A program made the translations under genes and the position numbers. The notes under the pieces were generated by a model, which did not search any database, was not told the origin of the DNA, and saw only the letters and a list, made by a program, of their open reading frames with translations. Source: Euryodendron excelsum (Eukaryota > Streptophyta > Magnoliopsida > Ericales > Pentaphylacaceae). Taken from it: 64,000 nt of DNA. The stretch is from assembly GCA_033060915.1 (NCBI GenBank), contig CM065379.1, positions 36,014,818-36,078,817 of the forward strand, written 5' to 3'. Shown piece by piece: positions 33,301-45,376 of the stretch. The first letter of the stretch is position 1, and every line of letters begins with the position of its first letter.

Positions 33301-35288
33301 CTAAACCTAGGTTTTCAAAATCTCTTGTTTTCACATCCAAATTATACATGTTTCCAAAACCTATTTTCTACGTCGAAACTATAATTTTCCAAATCTAGGG
33401 TTTCTAGAATCTTCGTTTCTAAATCCTTGCCAAATCCTATCTTCCCTTTAGGAAACCAAATCAAATATTCCCGTTTAGGAAACTAGATCCCGTCCTCCAT
33501 TTTTGGAAACAAAATCAAACCTTTGCTTTTAAAAACCAAATCCAATCCCTTCCTAATCCAAACCTTTCCTAATTCAAACTCTCTCCTAATTTCCTACCTT
33601 CCTAAACCATAAATTTCCTAAAACCTTAAAATCTTTCCTCAAACATTAAGCTTTCAAATCTTTCCAAATTCAACCCTTTCCTAATTCTACCATCTTTTCA
33701 AATCTTAACTTTTCAAATTTAAGCTTTCAAACTTTTCCTAACCTCAAACCTTTCCTAACCTCAAGATTTTCTAAAAAACTCTAAAATTTTCAAAATCTTA
33801 AACTTTCTAAATGTCAAATCTTTCTAAAATTCTAAACTTTCTAAATTCAGAACTTTCTTAAGTTAGGACTTTCTAAATCTAAAACTTCCTAAAATGAAAC
33901 TTTCCAATTTTCAAACCTTTCCAAATTCTAAACTTTCCAATTTTCAAAACTTTTCTTTTTCAAACCTTTCCAAATTCTAAACTTTCCAATTTTCAAAACT
34001 TCCTTGTTTTCAAAGCTTTCCAAATTCAAAACTTCCCTTTTTCAAAACATTTCTAAATTCAAAACTTTCCAATTTTCAAAACTTTCCTAATCTGACAACC
34101 TTTCCTTTTTCGAAAACTTTCTGAACTCGAAACTTTCCAATTTCTAAACTTTCTTAAATTCAAAACTTTCCTAAACCTAAAACTTTCCTATATTCAAAAC
34201 TTTCCTAATTCGAAAACTTTCCAAAAATAAAACTTTCCTAATTCGAAACTTTCCTAAATCGGACCTTTCCTAATTTGAACATCTCCTAAAACCAATCTTT
34301 CCAAATCTTCCAAGCCAAGTCAAATCTTTCCTAAGTCTCTTCTCTTTCCTAAGTTTAGGTTTCCTAAACCTCCATCTTTCCAAAACCAAGTCTTTCCAAA
34401 ATCTATCTCTTCAAATCAAAGTCCAATCTTCTCAATTTCAATTTTCGATCTCCTTTTCTAATCTCAAATCAAATCCAATTTTTAATTCAATCTCTTTCTT
34501 CCAATCCAATCTCTCTCTTCAAATCAATCTCTTTTCAATCGGACTCCGGTCCGAACTACGACAGACCTGATTCCCCCAAAGGGATACGTAGGCAACCTTC
34601 ATAGGTACGGTCACAACACTTTTCAAACTTTCAATTCCACCCTCATGGGTACAGTTTTCAAAATCTTTTCAAATCTCAAATTCCCATCTACTTTCAAACT
34701 TTCTATTTTCAAATTTCTATTTCCAAATTTTCAAACTTTTCAATTTCAATTCTATTTCTTCAAATCTATTTTCAAATCAAATCAATTTCAAATCAATCTC
34801 TTTTCAAATTTATTTTCCAATTCTCTTATCTTGCACTTGCATACCATGCATCATGTTAGTTTTCAAGCATTGTTTTTCAAAGTGGATAGGATTGGTCAAT
34901 AGTTAGTTGAAGACTCTCATAGGTAAATCTAGGGTATATTGACATGTAGGTACCGAAAGAGCGGGGTAGGGTGATAGTTTAGTGCGTCTTCCTTACATGT
35001 AACCAACCTCCGAACTTAGAATCACTGATTTCAAAGACCAAAAGGAGTTGTTTTTCAAAAGGGGCTAAATATTTTCCAAAGGTTGCCAAACAACTTGTTT
35101 TTCTTAAAAACCCTCTCTCGAGGAGATATTTTCAAATCGTTTTCAAAAACCCTAAGTGTAGTCTTCGGATTATTCAAATCAAACCTAGTCGCACTCATTC
35201 TTCTAGGAGGGTGAGTTCTAACGAGAGAGTACAGTATTTTTCCCGCTTGGGTGAGTATTCCTCGAGTGCGAAAAATTTGTGCGCGACA
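30305..35288 (+). repeat. 3' LTR of E3 (4984 bp)
   Basis: Collinear with the 5' LTR, starting TGTAAGTACCCC and ending GCGCGACA. TATA at 32009-32016, donor-like GT at 32327. Near 35175 it lacks about 0.1 kb present in the 5' LTR (about 23125-23220), including the PBS-like word, with short ATTC homology at the edges. Differences from the 5' LTR are sparse point changes and a few repeat-unit differences. Confidence 0.95.
32009..32016 (+). promoter_or_regulatory. TATA box of the E3 3' LTR
   Basis: TATAAATA in the same context as in the 5' LTR, preceded by the GGCGCC block (about 31895-31995). It would read outward into E2 sequence. Confidence 0.7.
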
Positions 35289-35960
35289 ACACCGAGAGTT
35301 GCTTTTCCCTCAAACATAAAATCTAAGATTTGATCGACAACAAGACCATGATCTGCAGTTGGTGAACCCTACTCCAACCCCCAATGTGACCACTAACTCT
35401 GTGTCGGACCATATAATTAATGTGATACTAATAAAAATAACGGATGAAGGAGATTTGGATGAGACCACAGTCGAGGATTATGAAGAGGATTGGGAGGCTG
35501 ATGAAGAGAATGACTGGAAGGAGGATCTCCCACTATGCCCGATCTATCTCTATAACCCTAATGAGGTGCCTAATTCTTCTGATCGGCCGGCTGAGGAGTC
35601 GATGCTCATAGAGGAGGATCTTACTAAAGAAATGGCTGTTGATGGATGGGGTGCTGAGGTATGCCACGGCTGAACATCACTTATGGGAGAACCCCTAACC
35701 CGTGATTGAGTTTGATTATGAAGACATGGGCTGAGAGATAGAAGAGCTAAAGGCACTGACAGAGCCATTCGAGTTGGAGGGATGCCACTTAGCCACCTTG
35801 TTTATGGAAGAGCTTGCGCCAAGGACAACAAGGAGGTCAATGAAGCAGACAACTACACTATCACTGCCAACATGCCCAGAGTTCTAGAAGAAGCTTTCGC
35901 CTGCCTTGCTGTGGTTGGAAGCCGTGACTATGGATAGAGTGTTGAAGATGTGAGCATCGT
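35289..35960 (+). pseudogene. gag: gag of E2, part 2 (after the E3 insertion)
   Basis: Begins with the second half of the zinc-knuckle-like motif (ESCFSLKHKI, then a stop), followed by DLIDNK as in E1. A 104-codon frame (35359-35673) then carries an acidic segment with SDHIINVIL and CPIYLYNPNEV, matching E1 at 948-1218. Further homology to E1 continues with stops to about 35960. The acidic segment has no family that I recognise. Frames are broken, so the product is not made intact. Confidence 0.75.
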
Positions 35961-37020
35961 CCCAAAGCCATGCTAAAAAAGGAGTCTCGTCGAAAGTGTA
36001 TAAAAGATGGGTGTTTTCACCCGCTTTCTTTCTATCCCTTTATATATTGTCCTTAAATTAATATTTGCATTTCCATTCCTTTAAAAAGAACTATATGCTT
36101 ACCACTAACATAATAAAATGATGAAGTCTTTCTTATGAATGGTGAATGCTTCCTACACAAGGAACATGGTCTATCTTATGGAGGATCTGACTTGTTGAAG
36201 GGTATGATAGCATGGGTTAGCCACTCACCGATTGATCAACTTTCCATAAAAAGAGAAAAGATGAAGATGAGTGAGAAAACCACCCAAAGGTAGCATTTGC
36301 AAGACACCGAAGCTAAGCGATGTGTGGCCAGATTACCAAGATGAAAAGAAGCCATCTTTCGTTTTTCCAAAAAAAAAAAATTGTTTATATTCCTTTTGCT
36401 TAAGCTTGCTAGTGCCTCACAAAATGCGAAAGTTTCTTTATCAACCCTGATCTAAGACTGTTCCCTCCACACTGAGACAGACAGATAACTGAGTACTCCA
36501 CGAGGAATGTCATCCATCTGCCATTAAGCTGAGGCAACATTGAAGGCTCTATGGATCAAGCAATCTAGTTCAAAGTGAAGAGAGGCCCTCATTTCATTTC
36601 TCATATGGTCTAAAGTAACCCTTGTCAAACCCTTTGAGCTATTTACCTTTTTTCAAGAAAACCCCAACCTAGGGATCATCGCCCACAATGGGTTAGATTG
36701 AATTGTTAAGGAAAAGACCTAAGAAAAAAAGGGTTGTAGAAATGTTCATTTCATAAAAAGGAAAAGGAAAGAAATGGAAGGAAAAAAGAAAAACAAAGGA
36801 AAAGAGTTGCCAAGGGGCAAAATGCAAAAAAAAAAAAAAGCATAAATGAGAAAAGACTTGAAGAAAGTCATGTTTGTGTCATCTTGAAAAAGCGTATAGA
36901 AAGGCCAAAAGAGAAAGGAGTCACGTTTATATAGAAAGGCCAAAAGAAAAGAAAAGAAAAGAGTCATTTCATCCTGAAAAGTATATAGTAAAGGCAAGAA
37001 GAAAAGTTCAAAGGTGATCC
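35961..37020 (+). other. E2 noncoding module
   Basis: Aligns with E3 at 25800-26980 and E1 at 1-690. It contains the CCACACTGAGACAG and CGCCCACAATGGG words seen in the related units. Purine-rich stretches with AAAAAGAAA words fill 36360-36980. No frame is supported. Its place between gag and the antisense ORF is where pol would be in a complete element. Confidence 0.65.
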
Positions 37021-37290
37021 TTGGTAATAAGGAAGCGCAATAGAAATTATAGGTTTGAGCCTTTACCTTTTCTTGTTAAACCCCAAACCATGACCGACAT
37101 TACAACCCTATTTAAGTCCACTCTGATTGACATCGGATTGCTTGATCTAAAGGAGCCAAAGATGTTGCTGAAGTTAAAGAAGGATGCTAACCCTGTCGAA
37201 AAAATAGTCAAAGATGGTATGAATCTAAACCCTACTGAAAGCAATATCAAACTTGAGCTTGTATATCGTGTTATTTTGAAAATCCCATGA
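37021..37290 (+). CDS. Small ORF of E2, 89 codons, unknown
   Basis: An open frame whose middle, LLDLKEPKMLLKLKKD, is echoed in E3 near 27080-27130 as a broken frame with LLDLNEP-like residues. The differences mostly keep hydrophobic positions, which hints at former coding. There is no signal peptide, membrane segment or known domain. It could be a fragment of a longer lost protein or simply conserved noncoding sequence. I do not assign a function. Confidence 0.3.
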   Translation: MVIRKRNRNYRFEPLPFLVKPQTMTDITTLFKSTLIDIGLLDLKEPKMLLKLKKDANPVEKIVKDGMNLNPTESNIKLELVYRVILKIP

Positions 37291-37928
37291 CTTAGCCTAC
37301 ATTACGGTCCTAAAGCAAAGTCTCCTCAGATTGAAAATTTGGTTATTCATCGCTCTGCTAAAGGTCAAGTAAGCTATTGCCAAAGCCCGAGAATTAAAAG
37401 TTTAAGCCAAATAATCCTATACACTAACCCAAGGTAGAAAATCAGGAGCGGTTAAAAGGTTGAGAAAGGGTACAAAATGCTATCATCCAGTCAAGACAAG
37501 GTTGAGCCACAAAGGAGATCAGACCCCTGATAAGGAAGGAGTTGTCATTTCAAGGATGTATAATTTAACGGTACCCCATTCATTATATTAATTGTTGCGT
37601 CCCTAACATGTGTATGTATTTCTATAAAAATTGCGGCATGAGTTTCGCACATATAAAACATAGCTCCTTGTAGAAATAGAAGTCACCAAAGCAATTTAAT
37701 ATCATCCCATGTAATAAACATATATCATCATCATTATCCCTGTACATGCATCTGTTCATATACCTAACTGTGTAAATATCTTTGCTTGTTCATGCATCAA
37801 TACATACATCTATCTAAAATCACAAACATTTACTTTATGTAAAATTTACAAAAATAAACTATCTAACAATGAATACATGTCCAAGATAAAATACAAGAAA
37901 AAGCTAGGCCTGTGTCAAGGAGCACTCA
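37291..37928 (+). other. E2 spacer after the small ORF
   Basis: Starts with a second TACATTACGGTCC repeat unit (37298), then AT-rich sequence with many CATGCATC/ATACAT words (37600-37870), similar to E3 at 27800-28100. No frame on the plus strand is supported. The antisense ORF ends at 37929. Confidence 0.6.
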
Positions 37929-39756
37929 TCAAAGGTCAAAGTCAACATCCAGATCAAAATCACCAAAACCTGGATCAGGAGGAGGCAGATAACTGTTAGA
38001 AGCACCAGCATCCTACAAGGAAGTAAAAACCAGAATCAGCAAGGTAAAGGGAATAACTAAGCGACGTCCAAACAAAAAAAGGGAAAGAACAACATACCCC
38101 GCCACCACCCATCTGAGCCAACCGTGCTGTCAAGGAAGCCACCTCAGCCTAGAAATGATCCCTCTCCATCTAGAACTGGTCTCTCACAGTGATAAACTCA
38201 CCCTGGGGCACGTATCCTCCGGCTTGACGCCATGAATCCACCACCTCCTAGAACACGGCATACCCACCAACTACCACCTCAAACTGAGTGAAAGCACCTA
38301 CAGAATGAGCTCCAAAGTGTGTGGCATAATCAGTCTCTAAAGGAAGTAGAAAATCAGCACCGGGCTGACGACCTTGATATGGAATGGGGACCCCTTCAAC
38401 CAAGGCTCCAAACATGTACTCTAGTGGATCACCTGCTGACCAGAACTCCTCATGGAACTGTCATCAATGTCGGTCTCCCAGATAAGACTCCCAGGAATCG
38501 TCGCTGAGAAAGGAAACCCTCGATAGAGACAACAGGACCAAGTACCTGACCGTCTCATAATGAACTAATTCGACGAATGGCCGCCACATCACATCCCTCG
38601 CCTCAATAAGCTCCAGGTTAGCTCGGATCGTCACAAAGTCAGTAATCTCCAACCATTGGGCTACCTGGTCACAAGCCCACCTCAAAGCACGGGGATAAAG
38701 GTCATCCTCAATAACCTTGGGACAATGAACTGGCAGGTACTCATAACTCCACCAAACAAGAAAGGGCCAAAAACTAGTTAGACTGCCCCAACGGGAGGAA
38801 GTCCAGGCCCATATCGATTGAAGGAAGCAACTAAAGGAGAAGGACCCCAATCCAGATTAGATAAAGCCCCAAGATCAGCTACTATGCTTACCAACCAAAA
38901 AGGCGTGAGTGACTTGTTGTTGTTGCAGAAGCAGCTAAAGATGATATACAAAATAAGTCGCCGCCTCATGATATCTCACCGGGCAGGTGGTGGCTTAATA
39001 GCAAAGGTACAGTCATCCGACTAAGCCAAGGGACTAGGAAGGCAAAGCGCTTTGGGGGAGGCAAGCCCAGCAGATCACACGCGTGGGCCTTATTGACTAA
39101 CTGTAAGGTGATCTGTCGACCGACAAAGGAAAGCCTCGTGATGATAGCCCATTCTAAAGGAGTAGGTCCCAACTCGAAGCCCACAAAATGGAAAGTCCAG
39201 GTCTCCCTGAACCATCGCTTAATGAGCGCTAACACCAAGTGGCAGTTCAAGCGATTAGCCTGAAGGCCCATGAATGCACTGAACCTGATCTCTGATAAGA
39301 AGGCTCAGTAGGAGGGGGCAGCCTGTTGGATGGTCATAAACACCTGGTGAACGGCCCCTCTAAAGGATATATGAACTCGTGGAGGAGGCAGGTGCTGTCG
39401 AGAATATACACTGGGATGGTAAGAAAGATCCCCCAGTGGTGGAATATCTAGTATCTTTAAGTCACCAAGATCTGCGTCTGTTTGCCAATGTCTGATGGAC
39501 GCCATTTATAACCTGTCACCTGATCACTAAGGCCCAACACCTCATCATCAACACCCATTTCCTCCTCGAAAGCTGCCTTAACCAGAGGGAGGGGGTCGAC
39601 TTGAGGCCTACTTCCCTATCCGCTCTGGCTGGAAGATGTCTGTCCGGCAGATCACCGACTACCCCTGAATCGACTGGAGCTCCCAATAAAATCCGTCCGG
39701 GCCGCCTTCTCAGATCGGCGTCTCCTCTCAGAGCCATCATCGCCTATGTCTTCCAT
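37929..39756 (-). pseudogene. Antisense ORF of E2, plant-mobile-domain-like
   Basis: Minus-strand reading region of about 1.8 kb (roughly 600 residues) on the strand opposite to gag. It starts MEDIGDDGSERRRR (39756). In the middle it carries WTFHFVGFELGPTPLEWAIITRLSF (first 20 residues at about 39200-39140), typical in shape of plant mobile-domain (DUF7745/PMD-like) proteins. A segment with LYPRALRWACDQVAQW follows, then a coiled-coil-like region (near 38110-38200), and it ends DFDLDVDFDL before a stop at 37929. Several stops and at least one frameshift break it. Additional ORFs, some antisense, are known in Tat-lineage elements, and PMD genes are often captured by transposons. Role unknown. 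Confidence 0.65.
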
Positions 39757-40617
39757 CTGGAAGATCAATGTAAGAATATTGACATAAGATAAGTATAACT
39801 CAAAAAGGGAAAAGAGATAAGATGTAAGAAAAAGAAGAAAGGGAAACAATAAAAAAAAATTTCAAATGATAAGTTAAAATGAATTTTTTATACATTTTAT
39901 CTTCAAAGTTTTCAATTTCAAGTCAAAATGAATTTTCTAAACATTTTTCCTTCAAGAAGTCAAATTTCAAGTCAAAATGAATTTTCTACATTTTTTGTCC
40001 AAATTTTAAAATGGTTTCTAATTCAAAGTCCGAAGTTCATTTCAAAATTAAATCTCAAAAATTTTTCAATTAAAGTCTATCTCAAGTTCCTTCCTCAAAA
40101 AGATTGATATTTTGATCAAAGTTTTTCAAAAGGTTTTTCCTTCAAAAGTCCTCTTCAAAAATCAATTCCTAAGTTTTCAATCCTCCAAAATTCTCATCAA
40201 AGTCTAAAGTTTTCATTTGAAAATCCATTTTTAAAATCTTCCAAAATATTTCCCTTGAAAGTTTGCATTCAAAATTCTATTTTTAAAATTTTCTTCTCAA
40301 GTGTTTCTTCCAATAGTTTTAGGGCCCCCAAGTTTCTCGGGGCCTTCTTTGCCAAAAAGGCCCCGCCCTTAATAATTTTATATCTTTTTCCTTCAAAAAT
40401 TTTATTTCAAAAGTTTTCCAACTCTTTTTTGAATTTTGAAAAATTTTAGCAGAGTTCTGTTTAAAAATGGTCCCTACAACACCCACGACACTAGAACCAA
40501 ACACAAACCATGCACTTCACAGCATCACAATCACATAGCACCAACACCCGTCCATATTTTCTAGATTTCCAAATTTTTGAAAAACATGTTTTTTTTAAAA
40601 AAGACAAAACTAACGAG
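39757..40617 (+). other. E2 internal low-complexity region
   Basis: AT-rich with TTTTCAAAATG/TTCAAG words, similar to E3 at 29400-30050. Sense frames are short. On the minus strand it is immediately upstream of the antisense ORF, so any antisense promoter would be here or in 51307-52222. Confidence 0.55.
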
Positions 40618-43600
40618 TGTCGCACCCAGATTTTTTGCACTCGAGGAATACTCACACAAGTGGGAAAAATGCTGTACTCTTTCGTTAGAACTCACCCTCC
40701 TAGAAGAATGAGTACGACTAGGTTTGAATTGAAAAATTGGTTTGAATAAAAGGCTTTTGAAAAAGATTCGGAGTCGCCACCTAACTTGATTAAGGTGAGT
40801 TAGGTCACCTAAAAACTAAGAATAATCCGAAGACTATACTTAGGGTTTTTGAAAAAAAGTTTTTTGAAAATACCACCTTAAGAGAGGGTTTTTAAGAAAA
40901 CAAGTTGTTTGGCAACCTTTGGAAAACATTTAGCCCTTTTTGAAAAATAACTCCTTTTGGTCTTTGAAATCAGTGATCTAGGTTCGGAGGTTGGTTACGT
41001 GTAGAGAAGACACACTAAGCCATCACCCTACCCCGCCCTTTCGGTACCTACATGTCAATCTACCCTAGATTCACCTATGAGAGTTTTTGACTAACTATAG
41101 TTCAATCCTATCCACTTTGAAAAACAATGCTTGAAAAGAAACTAACATGATGCATGATATGCAAGTGCAAGTTAAGAGAATTGAAAAATAGATTTGAAAA
41201 GAGATTGATTTGAAATTGATTTGATTTGAAAATAGATTTGAAGAGATGGAATTGAAATTGGAAAGTTTGAAAATTGAAAGTAGAAATTTGAAAATAAAAA
41301 TTTTGAAATTGAAATTTTGAAAATAGATTGGAATTTGAGATTTGAAAATGTGGAGACCGCACCCATGAGGGTGGAATTGAAAGTTTGAAAAGTGTTGTGA
41401 CCGCACCTATAAAGGTTGCCTATATATCCCTTTGGGGGAATCAGGTCAGTCGTAGTTCGGACAAGAGTCCGATTGAAAATAGAAGAGTTGGATTGGAAAA
41501 AGGAGTTGAATTGGAATTTGGATTTGACTTGAACTTAGAATAGAATATTGAAGATTGGAATCTAAAATTTTGAAATTAAAAAGGTTGAATTTTGATTTGG
41601 AAAGATAGAACTTGGAAGAAAGATGAAGGTTTAGTAAACCTAGACTTAGGAAAAATAGGATTTTAGGAAAGGACTTGAGATTAAGAAAGATTGGATTTGA
41701 ATGTTGGATTTGGAAAGATCTTGGAAGATTTGAAAACTTGGAATTTAGGAAAGGTTCAGATTAGGAAAGTTTCGAATTAGGAAAGTATCATTTTAGGAAA
41801 GTTTTGGAATTAGGAAAGTTTTTGAAATAGGAAAGGTTTTCAAATTAAGAAAGTACCCGAATTAGGAAAGTTTTCGAAAAAGGGAAGGTTATCAAATTAG
41901 GAAAGTTCCCGAATTAGGAAAGTTTTGAAATAGGAAAGTTTTGAAAATTGGAATGTTTAGAAAACAATGAAGCTTTGACAATAGGAAAGTTCTGAAATTT
42001 GAGAGTTTCGTTTTAAGAAAGGTTTTGAAATAAGAAAGTATTGAGTTTAGAAATGTTTTGAATTAGGAAAGTTTCAACTTAAGAAAGTTTTGAATTAAGA
42101 AAGATTTGAAATTTAGAAAGTTTAAGATTTAGAAAGTCTTAACTTAAGAAAATTTTGAATTTAGAAAGATTTGAGATTTAGAAAGTTTAAGATTTAGAAA
42201 GCTTTAGGGTTTTAGAAAATCTTAATATTAGGAAAGGTTTGAGTTTAAGAAAGGTTTGAAAACTTAGGTTTGAAAAGAGGGTAGAATTAGGAAAGGGTTG
42301 AATTAGGAAAGATTTGAAAGTTGAGTTTTAAAATTTAGGAAAGATTTTTATGTTCAAGTTTTGGAAATTTAAGATTTAGGAAAGGAGAAGCTTAGGAAGG
42401 ATTCGAATTATGAAAGATTTGGATTTTGAATTTTAAGGAAAGATTTAAAGTTTAGGTTTAGGAAACTTATGGTTTAGGAAGGAATTGAATTAAGAAAGTT
42501 TGGATTAAAAAGGGATTGGATTTGGTTTCTAAAAGAAAAGGTTGGATTTTGTTTCCAAAAATGGAGGATTGGATTTGGTTTCCTAAACGGGAATATTTGA
42601 TTTGGTTTCCTAAAGAGAAGATAAGATTTGGCAAGGATTTGGAAAGGGAGATTTTAGAAACTCTAGATTTGGAAAATTATAGTTTCCACGTAGAAAATAG
42701 GTTTTGGAAACATATATAGTTTGGATATGAAAATAAGAGGTTTTGGAAACCTAGGTTTGGGGCAAAGTTTGAAAATCATGTTTCTAGAAAGAAAATTAGG
42801 GTTTCCTAATTGTGGGTTCTAGGGCTTGACTTGGGCTCTAAGGAAAGAGTTTTTGGAAAGTGCGTTTTTGGAAGGAAATCCTAAAGAGGAGTTTCTAGAG
42901 GGAAGAATTTTTGGAAAGGATAGTTTTTGAAAAGAGATTTTTAAAGAAAATGAGTTTTTGAAAAGTGTGTTTTTGGAAACGAAGGTTTTGGAAGGAAATC
43001 CTAGAGAGAAAGTTTCTAGAAGGAAGATTTTGGAAAGAGAGTGTTTTAGAAAGGTTTTTGGAGACAGTTTTTAGGAAGGTGAATCTAGGGAGTGTTTTAG
43101 AAAGTGAATTTTGAGGAGAAAGAGTTTTTGGAAAGGAGTTGAAAAAGGAAGCTTTGAAAATTAGATTTTGGATGGAGTTTTTGAAAACAACTTTGAAGAG
43201 GAGAGTTTTAGGAAAGTATATTGAAAGAGATTTGAAAAGAAAGTTTTTGGAAGGTATGAAAACGTCTCACTTCCCAAAATCTATTCTAGCCATAAGAAAG
43301 CTAGAACCACTTTAAGAAAGTGGTTTTGGAAAACAATAAGATTTGAAAATATAGACCAAAAAGGTCACTTTTAATGTAACACTTTCCTAAAGCAACCCTA
43401 GCCATGGAAAGGCTAGAATCACCCTAGAATTGTGGTTTTGATAACAAGTTTTTGAAAAAGAGATTTTGATGCAATTTTGAAAACAAGTTTGAAAACGAGT
43501 TCGAAAACGAATTTTGGAAGATGTAATATCATGATATGCACAATGCAATTTTGGGGTCATGAACATACAAGGTTAAGGCTTCACCACATAATCAAGGGGG

Positions 43601-44137
43601 CCGGACCCACGTGGTCTCTGGTTAGACTAGAAAAAAGCCCCTGACACGGTGACTCTCCAATAGCCCAATCTTATACATGGATCGGGAATCCCCTTGTTTC
43701 AAGCATGCAAAGAAAGGGGGGGAAAGAGATGGGGGATTAAAATAGAGAAAACCCAAGTGGGTTAGGAGAGAGAAGAGAGAGGGGGGAGGTGCGGAAATTT
43801 AAATAGGGAGCCTACCGTATGTCTTGTTATTTTGCGCACCTTGCTTTCTTCGGTCTTTGGTCTTCGTTTTTATCTTCGTCTTCAATCTTCAAGAGTTGTC
43901 TTCAAGCTTCAAACTTCATATTACAACTCTTCAAGTCTTCGAAGAAGGGTTGAAGGTTAGTGTATGAGCGTATGGGGGTGTGTATGACTGTACAGGAGGC
44001 TAAGGTTTGTGTAGGGTGGCTAGGGTTTGGAAGAACCTAAGGAGGCTAGGGTTTAGGAGGTGCTCGAGCTCTGTATATCGAAATATATGATTTCTAGGTT
44101 AAGTTTGCAGACCCATTTCACGTTGGAGGAGGCTTTG

Positions 44138-44145
44138 TATTTATA
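44138..44145 (-). promoter_or_regulatory. TATA box of C1
   Basis: TATAAATA on the minus strand. The GGCGCC palindrome block lies upstream on that strand (about 44160-44225), with the full 10-bp arms intact. Confidence 0.7.
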
Positions 44146-45376
44146 GAGGTTGGACAATACTGGCGCCTGTTGCAGTGGCGCCAGACCATTTTTTGGCATG
44201 GCGCCACTACTAGTGGCGCCAGCCATTTAGGAAATGTTTAAGGTCGGTAAGCAACGTATCTTTGACTAGATTTGGGCGCTGTACTAGTGACTACCATGCA
44301 ATTTTTAGCCTAGCTTCACTAGGAATGGCTCCGAAAAGTCCGCGAATGATTTGAAGGAGCCGGGAATGACCCGGAAGGCCGGAAAGGAGCAGGAACACTT
44401 AAAATAGTATCCTAGAGGTATTTGATTTGAAAAGTGAGGATAAGATGTGTCGGAAAGGTTGACCGGGCCTTTAGGGGCAAAACGGTCAATCAGATCGGGA
44501 AACTGCCGAGACAAACTCGGAATGTCCCGGAAGAAGACTTGGGATCCGAAAACATTATTCAGAATGTTCCCAGAGGTTGCCGGTTTGATTTCTAGAGCCA
44601 GCGTGGTCAGAAAAGGAGACTGGGCCACCAAGGGCAAAACGGTCATTTCGCACCGGGTTGGCCAGAACTGACTCGGAATGAGCCGAAAAGGTAAAAGGAA
44701 GTTGAGAACACTATAAAAAGTAGTCTCAGGAGGTTATTGGTTTGATACCCAGAGCCAGTGTGGTCGAAAAAGGAGACAGGCCCACCAGGGGCAAAACGGT
44801 CATTTTGTACCGAGTTGGCCGGAACTGACTCGGAATGATCTGGAAAGGTAAAAGGAAGTTGGGAACACTATAAAAAGTAGTCTCAGGAGGTTACCGGTTT
44901 GAAACCCAGAGTTGGTGTGGTCGAAAAAGGAGACCGGCCCACTAGGGGCAAAACGGTCATTTTGTACCGAGTTGGCTGAAACTGACTCAGAATGATCCGG
45001 AAAGATAAAGGAAGGTTGAGAGTACTATAAAAAGAAATCTCAGAGGGTTACCGATTTGATACCCAGAGCCGGTGTGGTTCTCGGGGCATTCAGATGCCTA
45101 AGGGCAAAATGGTCATCTTGACCGGAAAGTCTCGGAAAAGGTCCAAAGGGCAGTTTTGTCATTTTTTACCGAAGTGAGCTAACAGACACTAGTGTTGACC
45201 TGGGTTTTGAGTGTTTCTGCCACTCTAACGGCGGTCGTCGTGACACAGGGGTTTGTTGGCAATTCTCTATATCGACATATTTGTGAGTATTTTCGCTACT
45301 CTAACGGCTTTGTGAGTAGTTTCGTTACTCGGACCGTCTCGAGAAATAAACTGTCTCGAGAGAGGGATTGGAAAGG

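Larger units (their letters stand above)
18191..35288 (+). mobile_element. E3: complete 17.1-kb LTR element without recognisable gag-pol (LARD-like)
   Basis: 5' LTR 18191-23329, PBS 23332, internal region of about 7 kb, PPT ending about 30300, 3' LTR 30305-35288. The flanks ACACT (18186-18190) and ACACC (35289-35293) match at 4 of 5 positions. Insertion falls within the E2 gag zinc-knuckle codons, and the gag sequence resumes in register after 35288. The two LTRs are nearly identical by eye. The internal region has a leader, an acceptor-like site, a repeated noncoding module and a degraded antisense ORF, but no gag, protease, RT or integrase motif. The structure fits a large retrotransposon derivative mobilised by another element. 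Confidence 0.93.
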
